64,000 nt of DNA from Planctomycetota bacterium (GTDB lineage Bacteria > Planctomycetota > Phycisphaerae > WQYP01): positions 1 to 64,000 of the forward strand of contig JAKAEZ010000014.1 of the NCBI GenBank assembly GCA_021819825.1, read 5' to 3'. The notes below the pieces were generated by a model. That model did not search any database. It was given only the letters and a program-made list of their open reading frames with translations, and had not been told where the DNA came from. The position numbers were made by a program, and so were the translations under genes. Position 1 is the stretch's first letter; each line of letters opens with the position of its first letter. Below, piece by piece: positions 37,143 to 46,110 of this stretch.

Positions 37143-37718
37143 ATGAAGTCATGGATCGTATTAGCTTTGTTTTGTCTGTCCTGCGCATTTTTTGGCGCGC
37201 CATCGTTTACCAGGGCTGCCGCGCAGCCGGCCATTGCCACGGCCAAGCCCGTCGCGGGAACCGGGAATGCCGCCGCACCCACAGCCGCCACCCCGGCTCC
37301 GACTGCCGCTCCGACAGCGGCACTGCCAACTGCATCCACGACCGGCGCAGCGCCGGCCAGCGCAGCGGCGGGCGGTTCCAGCGCCACCGCCCCCGCCAGT
37401 CAGCCGGCCCAGCCGCCGGAAACATTAACCAGTGAAATTATGAGTTTCGCGCCGCTGGCGTTGATGCTCATTGTGGTGTTTTTCTTCATGAGTTCCGGAC
37501 GTAAACGCGAACAGAAGAAGCGCGATCAAATGTACAACGCCATGAAGCGCGGGTCACGTGTGGTCACGGCGGGTGGCTTGATCGCTTCGGTCGTGGAAGT
37601 TCGAGATGATGAAGTGGTCTTGAAAGTTGATGAGGCCAACAACATCAAAGAGCGCTATACCAAATCAGCAATTATTAAGGTGCTGGATGAAGGTGACGCG
37701 GCTCCGGATAAAAGCTGA
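37143..37718 (+). CDS. yajC: Preprotein translocase subunit YajC
   Basis: The 191-residue protein is about twice the usual 85-110. The C-terminal half is YajC: a TM helix (LALMLIVVFFFMSSGRKREQ, about residues 103-122) followed by MKRGSRVVTAGGLIASVVEV. The N-terminal half is a signal-like hydrophobic stretch and about 70 residues of Ala/Pro/Thr-rich low-complexity sequence, so the helix could be the second membrane segment. YajC accompanies SecDF in the Sec translocon. GGAG stands eight bases before ATG 37143. secDF follows 85 bp downstream. Confidence 0.9.
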   Translation: MKSWIVLALFCLSCAFFGAPSFTRAAAQPAIATAKPVAGTGNAAAPTAATPAPTAAPTAALPTASTTGAAPASAAAGGSSATAPASQPAQPPETLTSEIMSFAPLALMLIVVFFFMSSGRKREQKKRDQMYNAMKRGSRVVTAGGLIASVVEVRDDEVVLKVDEANNIKERYTKSAIIKVLDEGDAAPDKS

Positions 37719-37803
37719 CCGAGATATTTTGGTTAAAGCCCGGTAGCGCCGGGGGGTACACAAAGGCGGGCCGCCGCGGCGGCCGGAGAATTCTGGAAAC
37801 ACA

Positions 37804-40800
37804 ATGAAATCCAATCTGCTTTCCCGGTTTATTCTGATCTTCGGTGCCATTGCTTTGGCGCTGTTCTGTATTTTTTCCAATGGCCTTAAGGGCGGAATTG
37901 ATCTATCGGGTGGAACCGATTTAATCTATCAGCTCAATGTGCCGCCCGGGTACAAGGGAGATCCCAATATCCTCGCCCAGCAGGTAATTTCCGTGTTGCG
38001 CCGACGCGTGGATCCGGGGAATGTGCATAATCTGGTCTGGCGGGTTCTCGCCGGTGAACGTATTGAAATCCAGATGCCTCTGGCCAGCGCCGAATCACGA
38101 CAGGCCCAAAGCCATTACCAGAACCTCGTTGATAAACTCCTGGCGGATAATATCATGCCCTCCCAGATCGGCGCGGCGATGGCATTATCGGGAAACCAGC
38201 GGCAGGCCCAGATAAAAATTCTCGCCCAGGGCAATCCCGCACGTTTAGCCCTGCTGAAAACGCTGGCAACCCGCTATGACGCTTTGGCTGCCGCCCGCAA
38301 AGTCGCAGCCAAATTTGCCAACGATCCGCAAAATATGCCGGCCCATGATATTGCCTTGTTAAATAATACTACTGCCGCCTACCAGAACACCCTGCAAAAA
38401 GTGCTTGCCTTTAATGTCAATGTGCAGCATCTGGCGAATCTGCTTTCGTCAACCTATGGCCGAAAAAATCCGCAAGCGCAGGCCGCCTTAAGTGATCTGA
38501 TCAAACGCCATTCCGATCGGAAAAATTTAATTCTCCAAATTCAGGCCGCCTACAAGCAGGTCCGCCTGCACAGCGCCGGCCTGGACAGCCCGCAGGAACT
38601 TGAACGCATGTTGCGCGGTGCGGGCGTTTTGGACTTCCGCATTACCGTTACTCCGCAAAATACCGGTGCCCAGCGAGCGCTGGCCCAATTGGCCACCAAG
38701 GGGCCGCATAATGGATACACCCCCGCCGGCACTGCCTGGTTTGAAGTTGATCCGCGCGATGGCAAAGATATTTTGCGATCGCGCGAACTATATGTCGTGG
38801 GGGAGTATGAGGGGCAACATTACATCCTGCTTTACACCAACAGTGCCCGCGCTTTAACCCATAGTGCCAACCGCGCGCACTGGCAGGTCAGCAATGCCCA
38901 ATTACAAACCGATCCGCAAACCGGCGAATTGGCGGTGGGATTTAATTTGGATACCGTCGGCGCTGCGTTCATGCGGCAGCTTACCAGCCATAATATAGGT
39001 CGCGATATGGCCATTTTGCTGGATGGCAAAGCCATCACCGCTCCGACTATCCAAAGCACCATCGCCGGTTCGGGGCAAATTACCCTGGGAATGCCGTCCG
39101 CCCGCAACCCCGCCAAGGATATTCAGCAGGAAGGGCAGTTGCTGGTGCAAACCCTCAATGCCGGTTCATTGCCGGCCACGCTGCAATCGCAACCGATCTC
39201 CGTGCAGACGATTGGTGCCACGCTGGGTGCCGACAATCTCAAGGCCGGTTTACGCAGTGCCATCATCGCGGTGATTGTGGTTCTGGGATTCATGTTTGTT
39301 TATTACACCATCACCGGCTTGTTTGCTGATGTGGCGTTAATGTTGAATTTGCTTTTGACGCTGGGCGTCATGGCTCTCTTACATGCCACGTTCACCCTGC
39401 CCGGAATCGCCGGTGTGGTATTGACCCTGGGTATGGCGGTGGATGCCAACATCCTTATTAATGAACGTATCCGTGAGGAAATTCATAAAGGGGCGTCGCT
39501 TTGGCTGGCGGTTAAACAAGGGTATGACCGCGTATTCTGGACAATTTTTGATGCCAATTTAACCACATCTCTGACCAGCATCGTGCTGATATTCATGGGG
39601 TCGGAAGATGTTAAAGGTTTCGGTATTACGCTGTTAATCGGTTTGGCTGTGCACATGTTCACGGCCCTGTTTGTTACCCGCACGCTGATGATTGCGGCCA
39701 TCCGGGCCGGCATCATGCGGAAAATTGATGATCTTTCCATCCAGGAATATTTCCGCGATCTGTTTACCTTTACCTGGCTTAAAGGCCGCTGGCCGTTTAT
39801 GCGGGTTTTTACCGTTACCAATTTTGACTGGATCGGCAAGCGGCGGATTTTCTGGGTCATTTCCGCCATCATCATGATTTCCGGCATCATCACCTTTATT
39901 GCCCGCGGCAACAAAAAATATGACACCGAATTTAACGGCGGCACCCAGGTTACCCTGCAATTGCGCCCGGGCTTGCAAATGTCCGTATCCGCGGTGCGAA
40001 AACGTGTACAGGATATTGGCCGGCATGATACAGCTCTTAAGGCCTTGCGCCATGCCACGGTTTATTCCGTGGGCACGCATCACGATGAATTTGTGATTAT
40101 CACCAGTATCGTCAACCCGCCGCAAAATAAGCCGGTCGCGCCAACCGCGGTTTCCACCGCGCCATCCGATGTGCCGGTCCAGCAGCTTACGCACGCGTTG
40201 GAATCGCAATTCGCCGATTCCATTAAGGTAACGCGAAAGCTGAAATTTATGCACGTGGCCGTTCGATCCCGGCATATTCAGGATCTGCTGGATGATCATA
40301 CCGTCATGCCTATTACGCATGCCAACCTCACCAACATGGGTCCCGGACTGCCCAGTGTGGACATTGGTGATTTCCGCGGGGGTGTGGCGATTTTCCTGCG
40401 GCACATCAGCCCGGCGCAAAGCGCTTCGGAAATTGAATCGCGCATTCGGGCTATGAGTCAGGAGCCGGATTTTGCCTCTCTGCAATACCGCCCATTTAGA
40501 GTTATTGCGCTGGCGTATGCACCCGCGGTGCCGGGCCACAAGCCAGCAGCCACCGATGCGGTGGTGGTCGCTTTGGACCCCAGTTTGCTTTATAAAGCGG
40601 ATAACACCGGCTTAGTTGCGCAGTGGAAATCAGAAGTTGCCGCCCCGGAATGGCGCATCGTTCGTACCGCTTTGACGACCTCCGGCGGATTGGCTGGTGT
40701 GACAAGTTTTGCCCCGCAGGTGGCCAGCGAGGCGCGGCTTAATGCCGTGATGTCGGTTCTGGTATCCCTACTGCTGATTGTGGCTTATGTGTGGATCCGA

Positions 40801-41310
40801 TTCGGCGGTGTGCGTTACGGCTTTGGCGTCATATTCTCATTGCTGCACGACGCCATTGTCGCGGTTGCCGCAACGGTTTTGGCGGTTTACATCCACCGGA
40901 CCTGGTTCGGTCATTTTATGCTCGTGGATAATTTTAAGATCAATATGACGATGATCGCCGCGTATCTGACCATTATTGGTTACAGCGTTAATGATACCAT
41001 CGTAATTTTTGACCGCGTGCGTGAAAACCGCGGCCGGTCCCGTCAACCGCTGACCGCCAAACTTGTTAATGACTCCATCAATCAATGCTTTGGCCGAACC
41101 GTTTGGACCACGTTCACCGTATTTTCAGTGGTGCTGATTCTGTATATCTGGGGCGGTCAGGGGGTGCACGGCTTTGCGTACGCCATGCTGATCGGCGTGA
41201 TCACGGGTGCCTATAGCACTTTAGCTATTGCCTCACCGATGCTGCTGCACATGAAAGACGCCCCGGTAAAAAAAGCGATTCCGGATAATCCGTATAAAGG
41301 TGGCGACTAG
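37804..41310 (+). CDS. secDF: SecD-SecF fusion protein
   Basis: The 1168-residue single chain joins SecD and SecF, the proton-driven factors that pull preproteins through SecYEG. The SecD half has TM1, GGIDLSGGTDLIYQL, an enlarged periplasmic P1 region with long helices (about residues 90-260), and a six-helix bundle with GMAVDANILINERIREE near 545-560. The SecF half restarts around residue 685 with FDWIGKRRIFW, then EFNGGTQVTLQL, and its own bundle with IGYSVNDTIVIFDRVREN near 1060-1075. Only a weak site (GGAAA) precedes ATG 37804. The TAG stop (41308-41310) is itself the TA target of the solo palindromic element. Confidence 0.96.
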   Translation: MKSNLLSRFILIFGAIALALFCIFSNGLKGGIDLSGGTDLIYQLNVPPGYKGDPNILAQQVISVLRRRVDPGNVHNLVWRVLAGERIEIQMPLASAESRQAQSHYQNLVDKLLADNIMPSQIGAAMALSGNQRQAQIKILAQGNPARLALLKTLATRYDALAAARKVAAKFANDPQNMPAHDIALLNNTTAAYQNTLQKVLAFNVNVQHLANLLSSTYGRKNPQAQAALSDLIKRHSDRKNLILQIQAAYKQVRLHSAGLDSPQELERMLRGAGVLDFRITVTPQNTGAQRALAQLATKGPHNGYTPAGTAWFEVDPRDGKDILRSRELYVVGEYEGQHYILLYTNSARALTHSANRAHWQVSNAQLQTDPQTGELAVGFNLDTVGAAFMRQLTSHNIGRDMAILLDGKAITAPTIQSTIAGSGQITLGMPSARNPAKDIQQEGQLLVQTLNAGSLPATLQSQPISVQTIGATLGADNLKAGLRSAIIAVIVVLGFMFVYYTITGLFADVALMLNLLLTLGVMALLHATFTLPGIAGVVLTLGMAVDANILINERIREEIHKGASLWLAVKQGYDRVFWTIFDANLTTSLTSIVLIFMGSEDVKGFGITLLIGLAVHMFTALFVTRTLMIAAIRAGIMRKIDDLSIQEYFRDLFTFTWLKGRWPFMRVFTVTNFDWIGKRRIFWVISAIIMISGIITFIARGNKKYDTEFNGGTQVTLQLRPGLQMSVSAVRKRVQDIGRHDTALKALRHATVYSVGTHHDEFVIITSIVNPPQNKPVAPTAVSTAPSDVPVQQLTHALESQFADSIKVTRKLKFMHVAVRSRHIQDLLDDHTVMPITHANLTNMGPGLPSVDIGDFRGGVAIFLRHISPAQSASEIESRIRAMSQEPDFASLQYRPFRVIALAYAPAVPGHKPAATDAVVVALDPSLLYKADNTGLVAQWKSEVAAPEWRIVRTALTTSGGLAGVTSFAPQVASEARLNAVMSVLVSLLLIVAYVWIRFGGVRYGFGVIFSLLHDAIVAVAATVLAVYIHRTWFGHFMLVDNFKINMTMIAAYLTIIGYSVNDTIVIFDRVRENRGRSRQPLTAKLVNDSINQCFGRTVWTTFTVFSVVLILYIWGGQGVHGFAYAMLIGVITGAYSTLAIASPMLLHMKDAPVKKAIPDNPYKGGD

Positions 41311-41351
41311 TGCCCTGTTCCGGCCGTAATTATGGCCGGAACAGGGCACTA
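41308..41351 (+). mobile_element. Structured element, solo 44-bp palindrome of type B ends
   Basis: AGTGCCCTGTTCCGGCC and its exact complement flank an 8-base centre, with TA on both sides inside CTAG. These are the two type B outer arms without the interior, either a deletion derivative or a minimal unit. Directly behind secDF it could also fold in the mRNA as a strong hairpin, although no T-run follows. The interval 41352-41396 shows nothing else. Confidence 0.8.
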
Positions 41352-41396
41352 GCAACTTACAACAGGAAACTAAGGTCAATTTGCGGATCGGGATTC

Positions 41397-41668
41397 TAGT
41401 GCTCTGTCACGCCTAAATATTAGGATTGACGGAGGGCCAGGGGGCTGTGGGCGCGAAGCGAGGAGGATTGTGTATGGGAACATACATTGACGACGAGCGA
41501 CAAAGCCCACAGCCCCGTGGCCCCCGCCCCGCGGGGTTGGCCGCAAACGCCCCATCTGCGGCGTCGCAGCAGCTCAAGGGGTCTATGGACCCGGTTTTCG
41601 CCGCTGCTTCTTGCATCTGGGGCGTTTGCGGCCAATCAATCCTAATATTTAGGTGTGACAGAACACTA
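41397..41668 (+). mobile_element. Structured TA-flanked element, copy 2 (type A ends)
   Basis: 272 bp between TA dinucleotides in CTAG. The type A arms pair with each other (left AGTGCTCTGTCACGCC, right complement AGTGTTCTGTCACACC, continuing through AAATATTAGGATTG). Interior stems: 41441-41452 with 41505-41516, all Watson-Crick; a 15-bp stem with GGCCGCAAACGCCCC arms; a tip stem GGGTC/GACCC. It ends only two bases before the ribosome site of the next gene, so it has replaced or displaced that gene's promoter region. Confidence 0.85.
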
Positions 41669-41678
41669 GGGAGTCTTA

Positions 41679-42191
41679 ATGACACGTGAATATCGACTAA
41701 CCTGTCAACTTTGGCTTCCCTTGCCGTTGGAAAAGGTTTTTCCATTTTTCGCCGATGCGGGAAATCTTTCCCGCATAACCCCGCCTTGGTTGAATTTTAC
41801 CATCAGCACGCCCGGCGATATCCTCATGCGGGATGGCACACTCATCGACTACACCATCAAATGGATGCGCCTGCCGATCCGTTGGAAAACGCGCATTGCC
41901 ATGTACAATCCGCCTCGGCAATTCCGTGATGAACAGCTTCAGGGGCCTTATCTCAAATGGGTGCATACACACCGCTTCTGGCCCGAAGATCAGGGGACCG
42001 TTATTTTTGATGAGGTGCTTTATCGGCTGCCGTTGGGGGCCTTGGGCGTTCTGATGCACCGAATCCTGATCCGCCGGCAGCTTACTGAGATATTTACCTT
42101 CCGCCAGCGTGTCATTCCCGAACTGCTTCTGGGTAAACAAAGTGGCACCGCCCGGCAAATCGAACCGGTGACCATTCACCGGCAGGGGTGA
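41679..42191 (+). CDS. SRPBCC (START-like) ligand-binding family protein
   Basis: The 170-residue protein has the start of the SRPBCC fold: CQLWLPLPLEKVFPFFADAG, then NLSRITPPWLNF. The later blocks RWKTRIAMYNPPRQFRDEQL and WVHTHRFWPEDQGTVIFDEV are seen in the cell-division-inhibitor-like/CDP-paratose-associated group (COG4276-like). It is cytoplasmic and binds a hydrophobic ligand; the role is unknown. AGGGAG lies eight bases before ATG 41679, and the structured element ends immediately upstream of it. It is convergent with comB, 33 bp apart. Confidence 0.75.
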   Translation: MTREYRLTCQLWLPLPLEKVFPFFADAGNLSRITPPWLNFTISTPGDILMRDGTLIDYTIKWMRLPIRWKTRIAMYNPPRQFRDEQLQGPYLKWVHTHRFWPEDQGTVIFDEVLYRLPLGALGVLMHRILIRRQLTEIFTFRQRVIPELLLGKQSGTARQIEPVTIHRQG

Positions 42192-42223
42192 CGCCCGCAA
42201 GGATGTGGTTGAGTTTTCAATTT

Positions 42224-42967
42224 TCAACGTGCCGTCGGCACCGCCAATGCCCGCAATGGATTTTTCTGCACACGCACCGCAAGGGGCATTGAATTAAGCT
42301 GTGAACATAAATCAATATCATCCTCTAAGCCGCTCTCAATGATATTGATCCCGCCGGCCCCCAGTCGCAATGCCGCTCCCAGCCGCTCCCGCACGGAGGC
42401 AAAGCAGTGGTAGGCCATCCAGGCGGTGTCGGTGTACGGCAGATCAATGCGATACGTTCCACCGAGCAGATGCCACAAAACCGCCCCGGCCCCGATGACA
42501 TCTTCCTGGGATATCCGGCCATCGGTTCCCGCAAGTACCATCAGTGTATGCAGATGATCCAGTTGTCCGTTTAACGCTTCCGCGGTCGCCTGGGCGTTAA
42601 GCAGTGAGCCGATGAAAATGTCAGCCGCGGCCTGTGCGGCCACGACAGCGCGTGTGCCATTGGTGGTGCTTAACAGCACGGATGCCCCGCCCACCCGGTG
42701 CGTCTGATATTCCGCCGGAGAATTGCCCAGATCGAAGCCCGGCACCATGACGCAGCCGCGTTCGCCTGCGGAAAGCACAGGCGGAGGCACGTGGCTGCGG
42801 GCGTGGAGAACCGCGTCCACATCGGAAAATAACCGTACTTCCCTTGCTCCGTTGTGTAGCGCGGTGACAATGGTGCTGCTGGCGCGTAAAACATCAAAAA
42901 CCACAACCTGACTTTGCGGCAGGAGCATCTCGTTGAGCATGGCAGGTAGTAATACAACATCAATCAT
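42224..42967 (-). CDS. comB: 2-phosphosulfolactate phosphatase family protein
   Basis: The 247-residue ComB-family protein has VVVFDVLRASSTIVTALHNG (about residues 20-39), GFDLGNSPAEY, and STTNGTRAVVAAQAA in the family order. In methanogens ComB makes sulfolactate from phosphosulfolactate on the way to coenzyme M. In bacteria the homologues occur without the rest of that pathway, and their substrate is uncertain. I start at ATG 42967 because GAGG is six bases upstream; ATG 42973 is overlapped by that site. No com or sulfonate gene is nearby. Confidence 0.85.
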   Translation of the reverse strand: MIDVVLLPAMLNEMLLPQSQVVVFDVLRASSTIVTALHNGAREVRLFSDVDAVLHARSHVPPPVLSAGERGCVMVPGFDLGNSPAEYQTHRVGGASVLLSTTNGTRAVVAAQAAADIFIGSLLNAQATAEALNGQLDHLHTLMVLAGTDGRISQEDVIGAGAVLWHLLGGTYRIDLPYTDTAWMAYHCFASVRERLGAALRLGAGGINIIESGLEDDIDLCSQLNSMPLAVRVQKNPLRALAVPTAR

Positions 42968-43170
42968 CGGCATCCTCATCCAAAAACAGAAGATATCATA
43001 CCGCATCCGCAATTTAACCGGTCAACTTGACTTTGCCATTCAATCGGATATACTTCCTCCAACGATTGTGGAGAAGGCCCGACGACCGTCATTACTGGAA
43101 ATAGAGGGGCTGATCTTCAATCGGAAATCCGGGTTTCTTCGTGCTTCCATGCGGACAGAAGTAATAATTG

Positions 43171-43199
43171 ACCGGTTTATGAAATTAAGCCGGTTTTTT
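43171..43199 (+). terminator. Intrinsic terminator in the comB-trmB intergenic region
   Basis: ACCGG-TT (43171-43177) pairs with AA-GCCGGT (43187-43194, one bulge), followed by T6. No plus-strand gene precedes it: 42968-43170 is open only to doubtful frames. It may therefore end a small RNA or a leader starting divergently from comB. Confidence 0.6.
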
Positions 43200-43222
43200 G
43201 TTATTAGTTTGTCCGTCAGTTT

Positions 43223-43344
43223 GGCGGAGGAGCGAAACGAACCTCGGATGCAGTTGATTTTGAAACTGCCGCCACCGTGTGGGTTCCCACTTTGCCTGCA
43301 CGAAAGCTGTCGCGCCCCACTCGGCAGCCCGTGGCGGCTTTTTT
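43223..43344 (+). promoter_or_regulatory. Riboswitch/attenuator-like leader before trmB
   Basis: GGCG (43223-43226) can pair with CGCC (43270-43273), closing a three-way junction with stems GAGG/CCTC (43227-43230, 43242-43245) and GCAGTT/AACTGC (43250-43255, 43264-43269). Alternatively GCCGCCAC (43268-43275) pairs exactly with GTGGCGGC (43331-43338), directly followed by TTTTTT (43339-43344), a terminator. The two pairings use the same bases and exclude each other, the usual logic of a transcriptional switch. No known riboswitch consensus was recognised. It lies 70 bases before the trmB start. Confidence 0.5.
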
Positions 43345-43411
43345 ATAGCCACATTTTCTGACGTTGCACGGGTTACGTAATTCCGAATTTTTCCTATTCA
43401 AGGATTTTCCT

Positions 43412-44086
43412 TTGGCCTTAAAGCCCAATTTAATTCCCGAACCGGCCTTGCTGGTTGTCCCCGATGATGCGGGTCTGCTTTCCTGGCGGGATATTTTTCA
43501 AAATGATCATCCCGTGCAAATGGAGATTGGCTCCGGAAAAGGCACGTTCCTTTTGGCTGCTGCCACTGAATTTCCCAGTCATAATTTTATCGGAATTGAG
43601 TGGGCGCGAGCCTATTGTGATTTTGCCGCCGACCGAATCCGTCGGCATCAACTTCCCAATGCCCGCATGGTTCGCGCCGATGCCAACTGGTGGATTCGCG
43701 CCCACGTTCCGGACCAGTCGATCCACGCGCTGCATGTCTACTTTCCTGATCCGTGGCCCAAAGCTCGCCATCACAAACGCCGACTAATTCAAACGCCGTT
43801 CCTTCTCCACGCGCTGCGCATTCTTGTGCCGGGCGGTATCTTGCGCATCGTCACCGATCACGCCGGTTATTTTGAACACATTCGCACGGTATGCTCCGAA
43901 TTCAAAGCTTTGCGCATCATTGATTTTGTGCCCCCATTGCCCACTGCCGATGGCCTGCTGGTGGGCACCAATTTTGAAAAAAAATACATCCTGCAAAACC
44001 GAAGTTTCAACAGCATCGCCCTGAAAAAACCAATAACTCAATGCGGCAGCGTTGAGCCTAACGCGGAGCAGGATTTGCTCTCATAA
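43412..44086 (+). CDS. trmB: tRNA (guanine-N7)-methyltransferase
   Basis: The 224-residue SAM-dependent enzyme makes m7G46 in tRNA. Motif I is QMEIGSGKGTFLLAAA, the SAM acidic residue lies in FIGIEWARAY, and the TrmB-specific block is HVYFPDPWPKARHHKRRLIQ, followed by GGILRIVTDHAGYFE. The start is TTG 43412 with AAGGA seven bases upstream; the frame is open 16 codons earlier but only through a poor context. It sits behind the attenuator-like leader. The last 29 bases overlap the convergent SGNH hydrolase gene. It ends with an extra ~20 residues (TQCGSVEPNAEQ) past the usual core. Confidence 0.92.
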   Translation: MALKPNLIPEPALLVVPDDAGLLSWRDIFQNDHPVQMEIGSGKGTFLLAAATEFPSHNFIGIEWARAYCDFAADRIRRHQLPNARMVRADANWWIRAHVPDQSIHALHVYFPDPWPKARHHKRRLIQTPFLLHALRILVPGGILRIVTDHAGYFEHIRTVCSEFKALRIIDFVPPLPTADGLLVGTNFEKKYILQNRSFNSIALKKPITQCGSVEPNAEQDLLS

Positions 44087-44939
44087 CGTGGTTCGCCTCC
44101 GTCGCGGCCGGCCTTTTCAAAATAGCCATGATGGCTTTGAACCAGGTATGGGCCATCAGGCGGTACCCGTAAGAATCCGGATGGCATTTATCCGGCAAGT
44201 GCTTCCAGATTGGCTTACCGGCCGGCGTGGAAAAATTGGCATATTGATTCACCGCGGTGACCCGTTCCCCTTTGGCCTGACATGCCGGTACCAACCGCGT
44301 TTTCACAAACGCATTAAATTCTCGCACTTCCTTATTCCACAGCGCCGACTTAAGTTTAGAAGACCACCCGCCCAACGGAATGACCTCTGCCACCAGCAGA
44401 TGAGCCTTGGGGCGCAAGGTTACCAGTTCCTGAACAAGCTGCGTCATGCGGGATTCCATATCGCGCATAAATTGCGATTCGGATTCATTTTTAGCCGGAT
44501 ATTTCGGATCAAAATGCTGAATAATATCATTGGTGGAAATATGCAGCAGGATAAAATTGGGATAGGCGGGACCTTTGAATCGGTAGCCGCTGTGGGCCAG
44601 CCATTGTTTAACATGGGAGGCAATCTGATCAATCCGCCAACCGGGCCAGCCATCATGCTGTGTCGCATGATGGCGCTTCAGAGTTCTTGTGGCGTTGCGG
44701 GTATTGGACCCGACAAAATGCACGGTGTAGCCGGCATGGGTCAAAAGCGTATAAAGTTCCGCCCGAAAGCCTCCCGGTATGCGGTGATCCTTGGTCACGC
44801 GGCTCCAGCCAAACGTGATGGAATCCCCAAGCGGATAAATCGTGACGGTTTTACCGACGGCCGCGGCCGGCACATTTCCACTACCGATCATCGCCAGCAA
44901 TGCTGCGGCGATCAGGCCATAAAATAAACGCATGGACAT
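44058..44939 (-). CDS. Exported SGNH/GDSL-type hydrolase
   Basis: The protein of about 293 residues has a signal peptide (RLFYGLIAAALLAMIGSG). The SGNH blocks are IYPLGDSITFGW (nucleophile Ser), the Gly block DGWPGWRIDQI, HISTNDIIQHF (Asn), and the catalytic Asp-x-x-His in DKCHPDSYGYRLMA. Predicted esterase or carbohydrate de-acetylase acting in the envelope; Planctomycetota encode many such enzymes for polysaccharide breakdown. ATG 44939 is taken, with alternatives at 44951 and 44933. No polysaccharide locus is adjacent. Its 3' end overlaps trmB by 29 bp. Confidence 0.82.
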   Translation of the reverse strand: MSMRLFYGLIAAALLAMIGSGNVPAAAVGKTVTIYPLGDSITFGWSRVTKDHRIPGGFRAELYTLLTHAGYTVHFVGSNTRNATRTLKRHHATQHDGWPGWRIDQIASHVKQWLAHSGYRFKGPAYPNFILLHISTNDIIQHFDPKYPAKNESESQFMRDMESRMTQLVQELVTLRPKAHLLVAEVIPLGGWSSKLKSALWNKEVREFNAFVKTRLVPACQAKGERVTAVNQYANFSTPAGKPIWKHLPDKCHPDSYGYRLMAHTWFKAIMAILKRPAATEANHVMRANPAPR

Positions 44940-44988
44940 AATAAAACCCATCGAAAAATATCAACCGGACACGCAAGGCGGGATCGTA

Positions 44989-46017
44989 TCATATCCCGTG
45001 CGTGAGATCAATATTTTTGGGCCAAACGGCATCCCAGGTCCATCCTTCAATCCGTGCCAGCTTCCGCAAAAGTCGCCGCCGTTCGGTCTGGCCTTCCAGC
45101 GCTTTGGCATAGGTCGCATCATCCACCACGGGCAGGCCGATTTCCCGCAACGGTGCCAGCGAGGGCACAGGAGGGTCGCCGTCATCGTAAACGAGCATCA
45201 ACACTGGCTTGAGTGTCACAATGTATTCGCTGATCGCCTCACGCACCGCGCCCAGGGATGGCAAATCCAGACTGCATCCCTTTTCCAGACCGCATTCCAT
45301 GATGGTAATGGCCTCATCCAGAATGGCGATGTTCGCTCCAACCCCGGCCGAGCGCTTGGAGGAATGAAAAAAGTGCAGCACCGGGTACGTGAGATGATTT
45401 TCCCCCAGGCCCAGGAGCATGGCGGTCAACGCGATGAAGTGCGGCTGCAAAGCGGTGGTATCGGCACCGTTCCACGCCCGGAAAATAACATCGGCGGGAT
45501 TTTTCCCCAGCGACCATATATACACACCCACCTGCCGCTTTTGCGTAGCCGCGGAAATCACCGGAACTAAATACGCAATCGCCGCCCCGAAAAGGAAAAA
45601 GCCGCTGGCGCAGCACACATCTGTAAGAATCTGAAATAGCCCGCCCCGCGGGACAAAATCGCCCAGGCCCAGCGTAAAGAGGTTGTATCCCGTAAAGTAA
45701 ATTCGCTGGACAACATCGGCGGGATGACCGGTACTGGCGGCAACCACCGCGGTGGGCCATGAGCAGAAAATCAGCGTCCATCCGGTCCAGATTAACAGCG
45801 TCCACGTGGCCAGCGATGCCATGACCACCAGTAGCCCGCCCCATGCCATCAGGCGGCGTGTTTTCCCATGCAGCACCGAATAGCGTAATAACTTACCCAC
45901 CAGCAACGCCACACGCAGGCTCATCGGCCCGACACCCTCAACAAAGGTCGTCCACAGAAGATCAATGCTGGTTAAGATCAGAACCAGCAAACCCAGAATT
46001 CCCAGAAGAATGGTCAT
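44989..46017 (-). CDS. Potassium-channel-family membrane protein (Ion_trans_2)
   Basis: The 342-residue protein has TM1 (ILLGILGLLVLILTSIDLLW), TM2 (about residues 58-84), a pore loop with YNLFTLGLGDF in the place of the TVGYGD filter, and an inner helix (GFFLFGAAIAYLVPVISAA). A ~200-residue cytoplasmic part follows. Family knowledge: two-TM voltage-independent cation channels; the altered filter (LGLGD) leaves selectivity uncertain. The C-terminal part (about 160-342) is helical and not a recognised RCK domain. Upstream spacing and strand do not tie it to neighbours. Confidence 0.75.
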   Translation of the reverse strand: MTILLGILGLLVLILTSIDLLWTTFVEGVGPMSLRVALLVGKLLRYSVLHGKTRRLMAWGGLLVVMASLATWTLLIWTGWTLIFCSWPTAVVAASTGHPADVVQRIYFTGYNLFTLGLGDFVPRGGLFQILTDVCCASGFFLFGAAIAYLVPVISAATQKRQVGVYIWSLGKNPADVIFRAWNGADTTALQPHFIALTAMLLGLGENHLTYPVLHFFHSSKRSAGVGANIAILDEAITIMECGLEKGCSLDLPSLGAVREAISEYIVTLKPVLMLVYDDGDPPVPSLAPLREIGLPVVDDATYAKALEGQTERRRLLRKLARIEGWTWDAVWPKNIDLTHGI

Positions 46018-46110
46018 CGTTGCGGTGACTCCTTAGTCTTTTTATTTATGGGCCATTGTGTCGGCAATTGGCCAGGCTCATCGTGTCGGCTTGCCTTCCG
46101 CAGCCCGGTT

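Noticed and set aside
43223-43350. A tRNA-like region (selenocysteine or serine tRNA) before trmB, read on either strand
   Set aside because: The anticodon-like arm has an 8-base loop, the T arm does not pair (CGAGG against CGCTC), and no acceptor stem fits. The exclusive pairings with a U-run explain it better as a leader.
42933-43361. Plus-strand frame spanning the comB-trmB gap
   Set aside because: It reads through two terminator-like hairpins and overlaps the comB start on the other strand. No ribosome site was seen.
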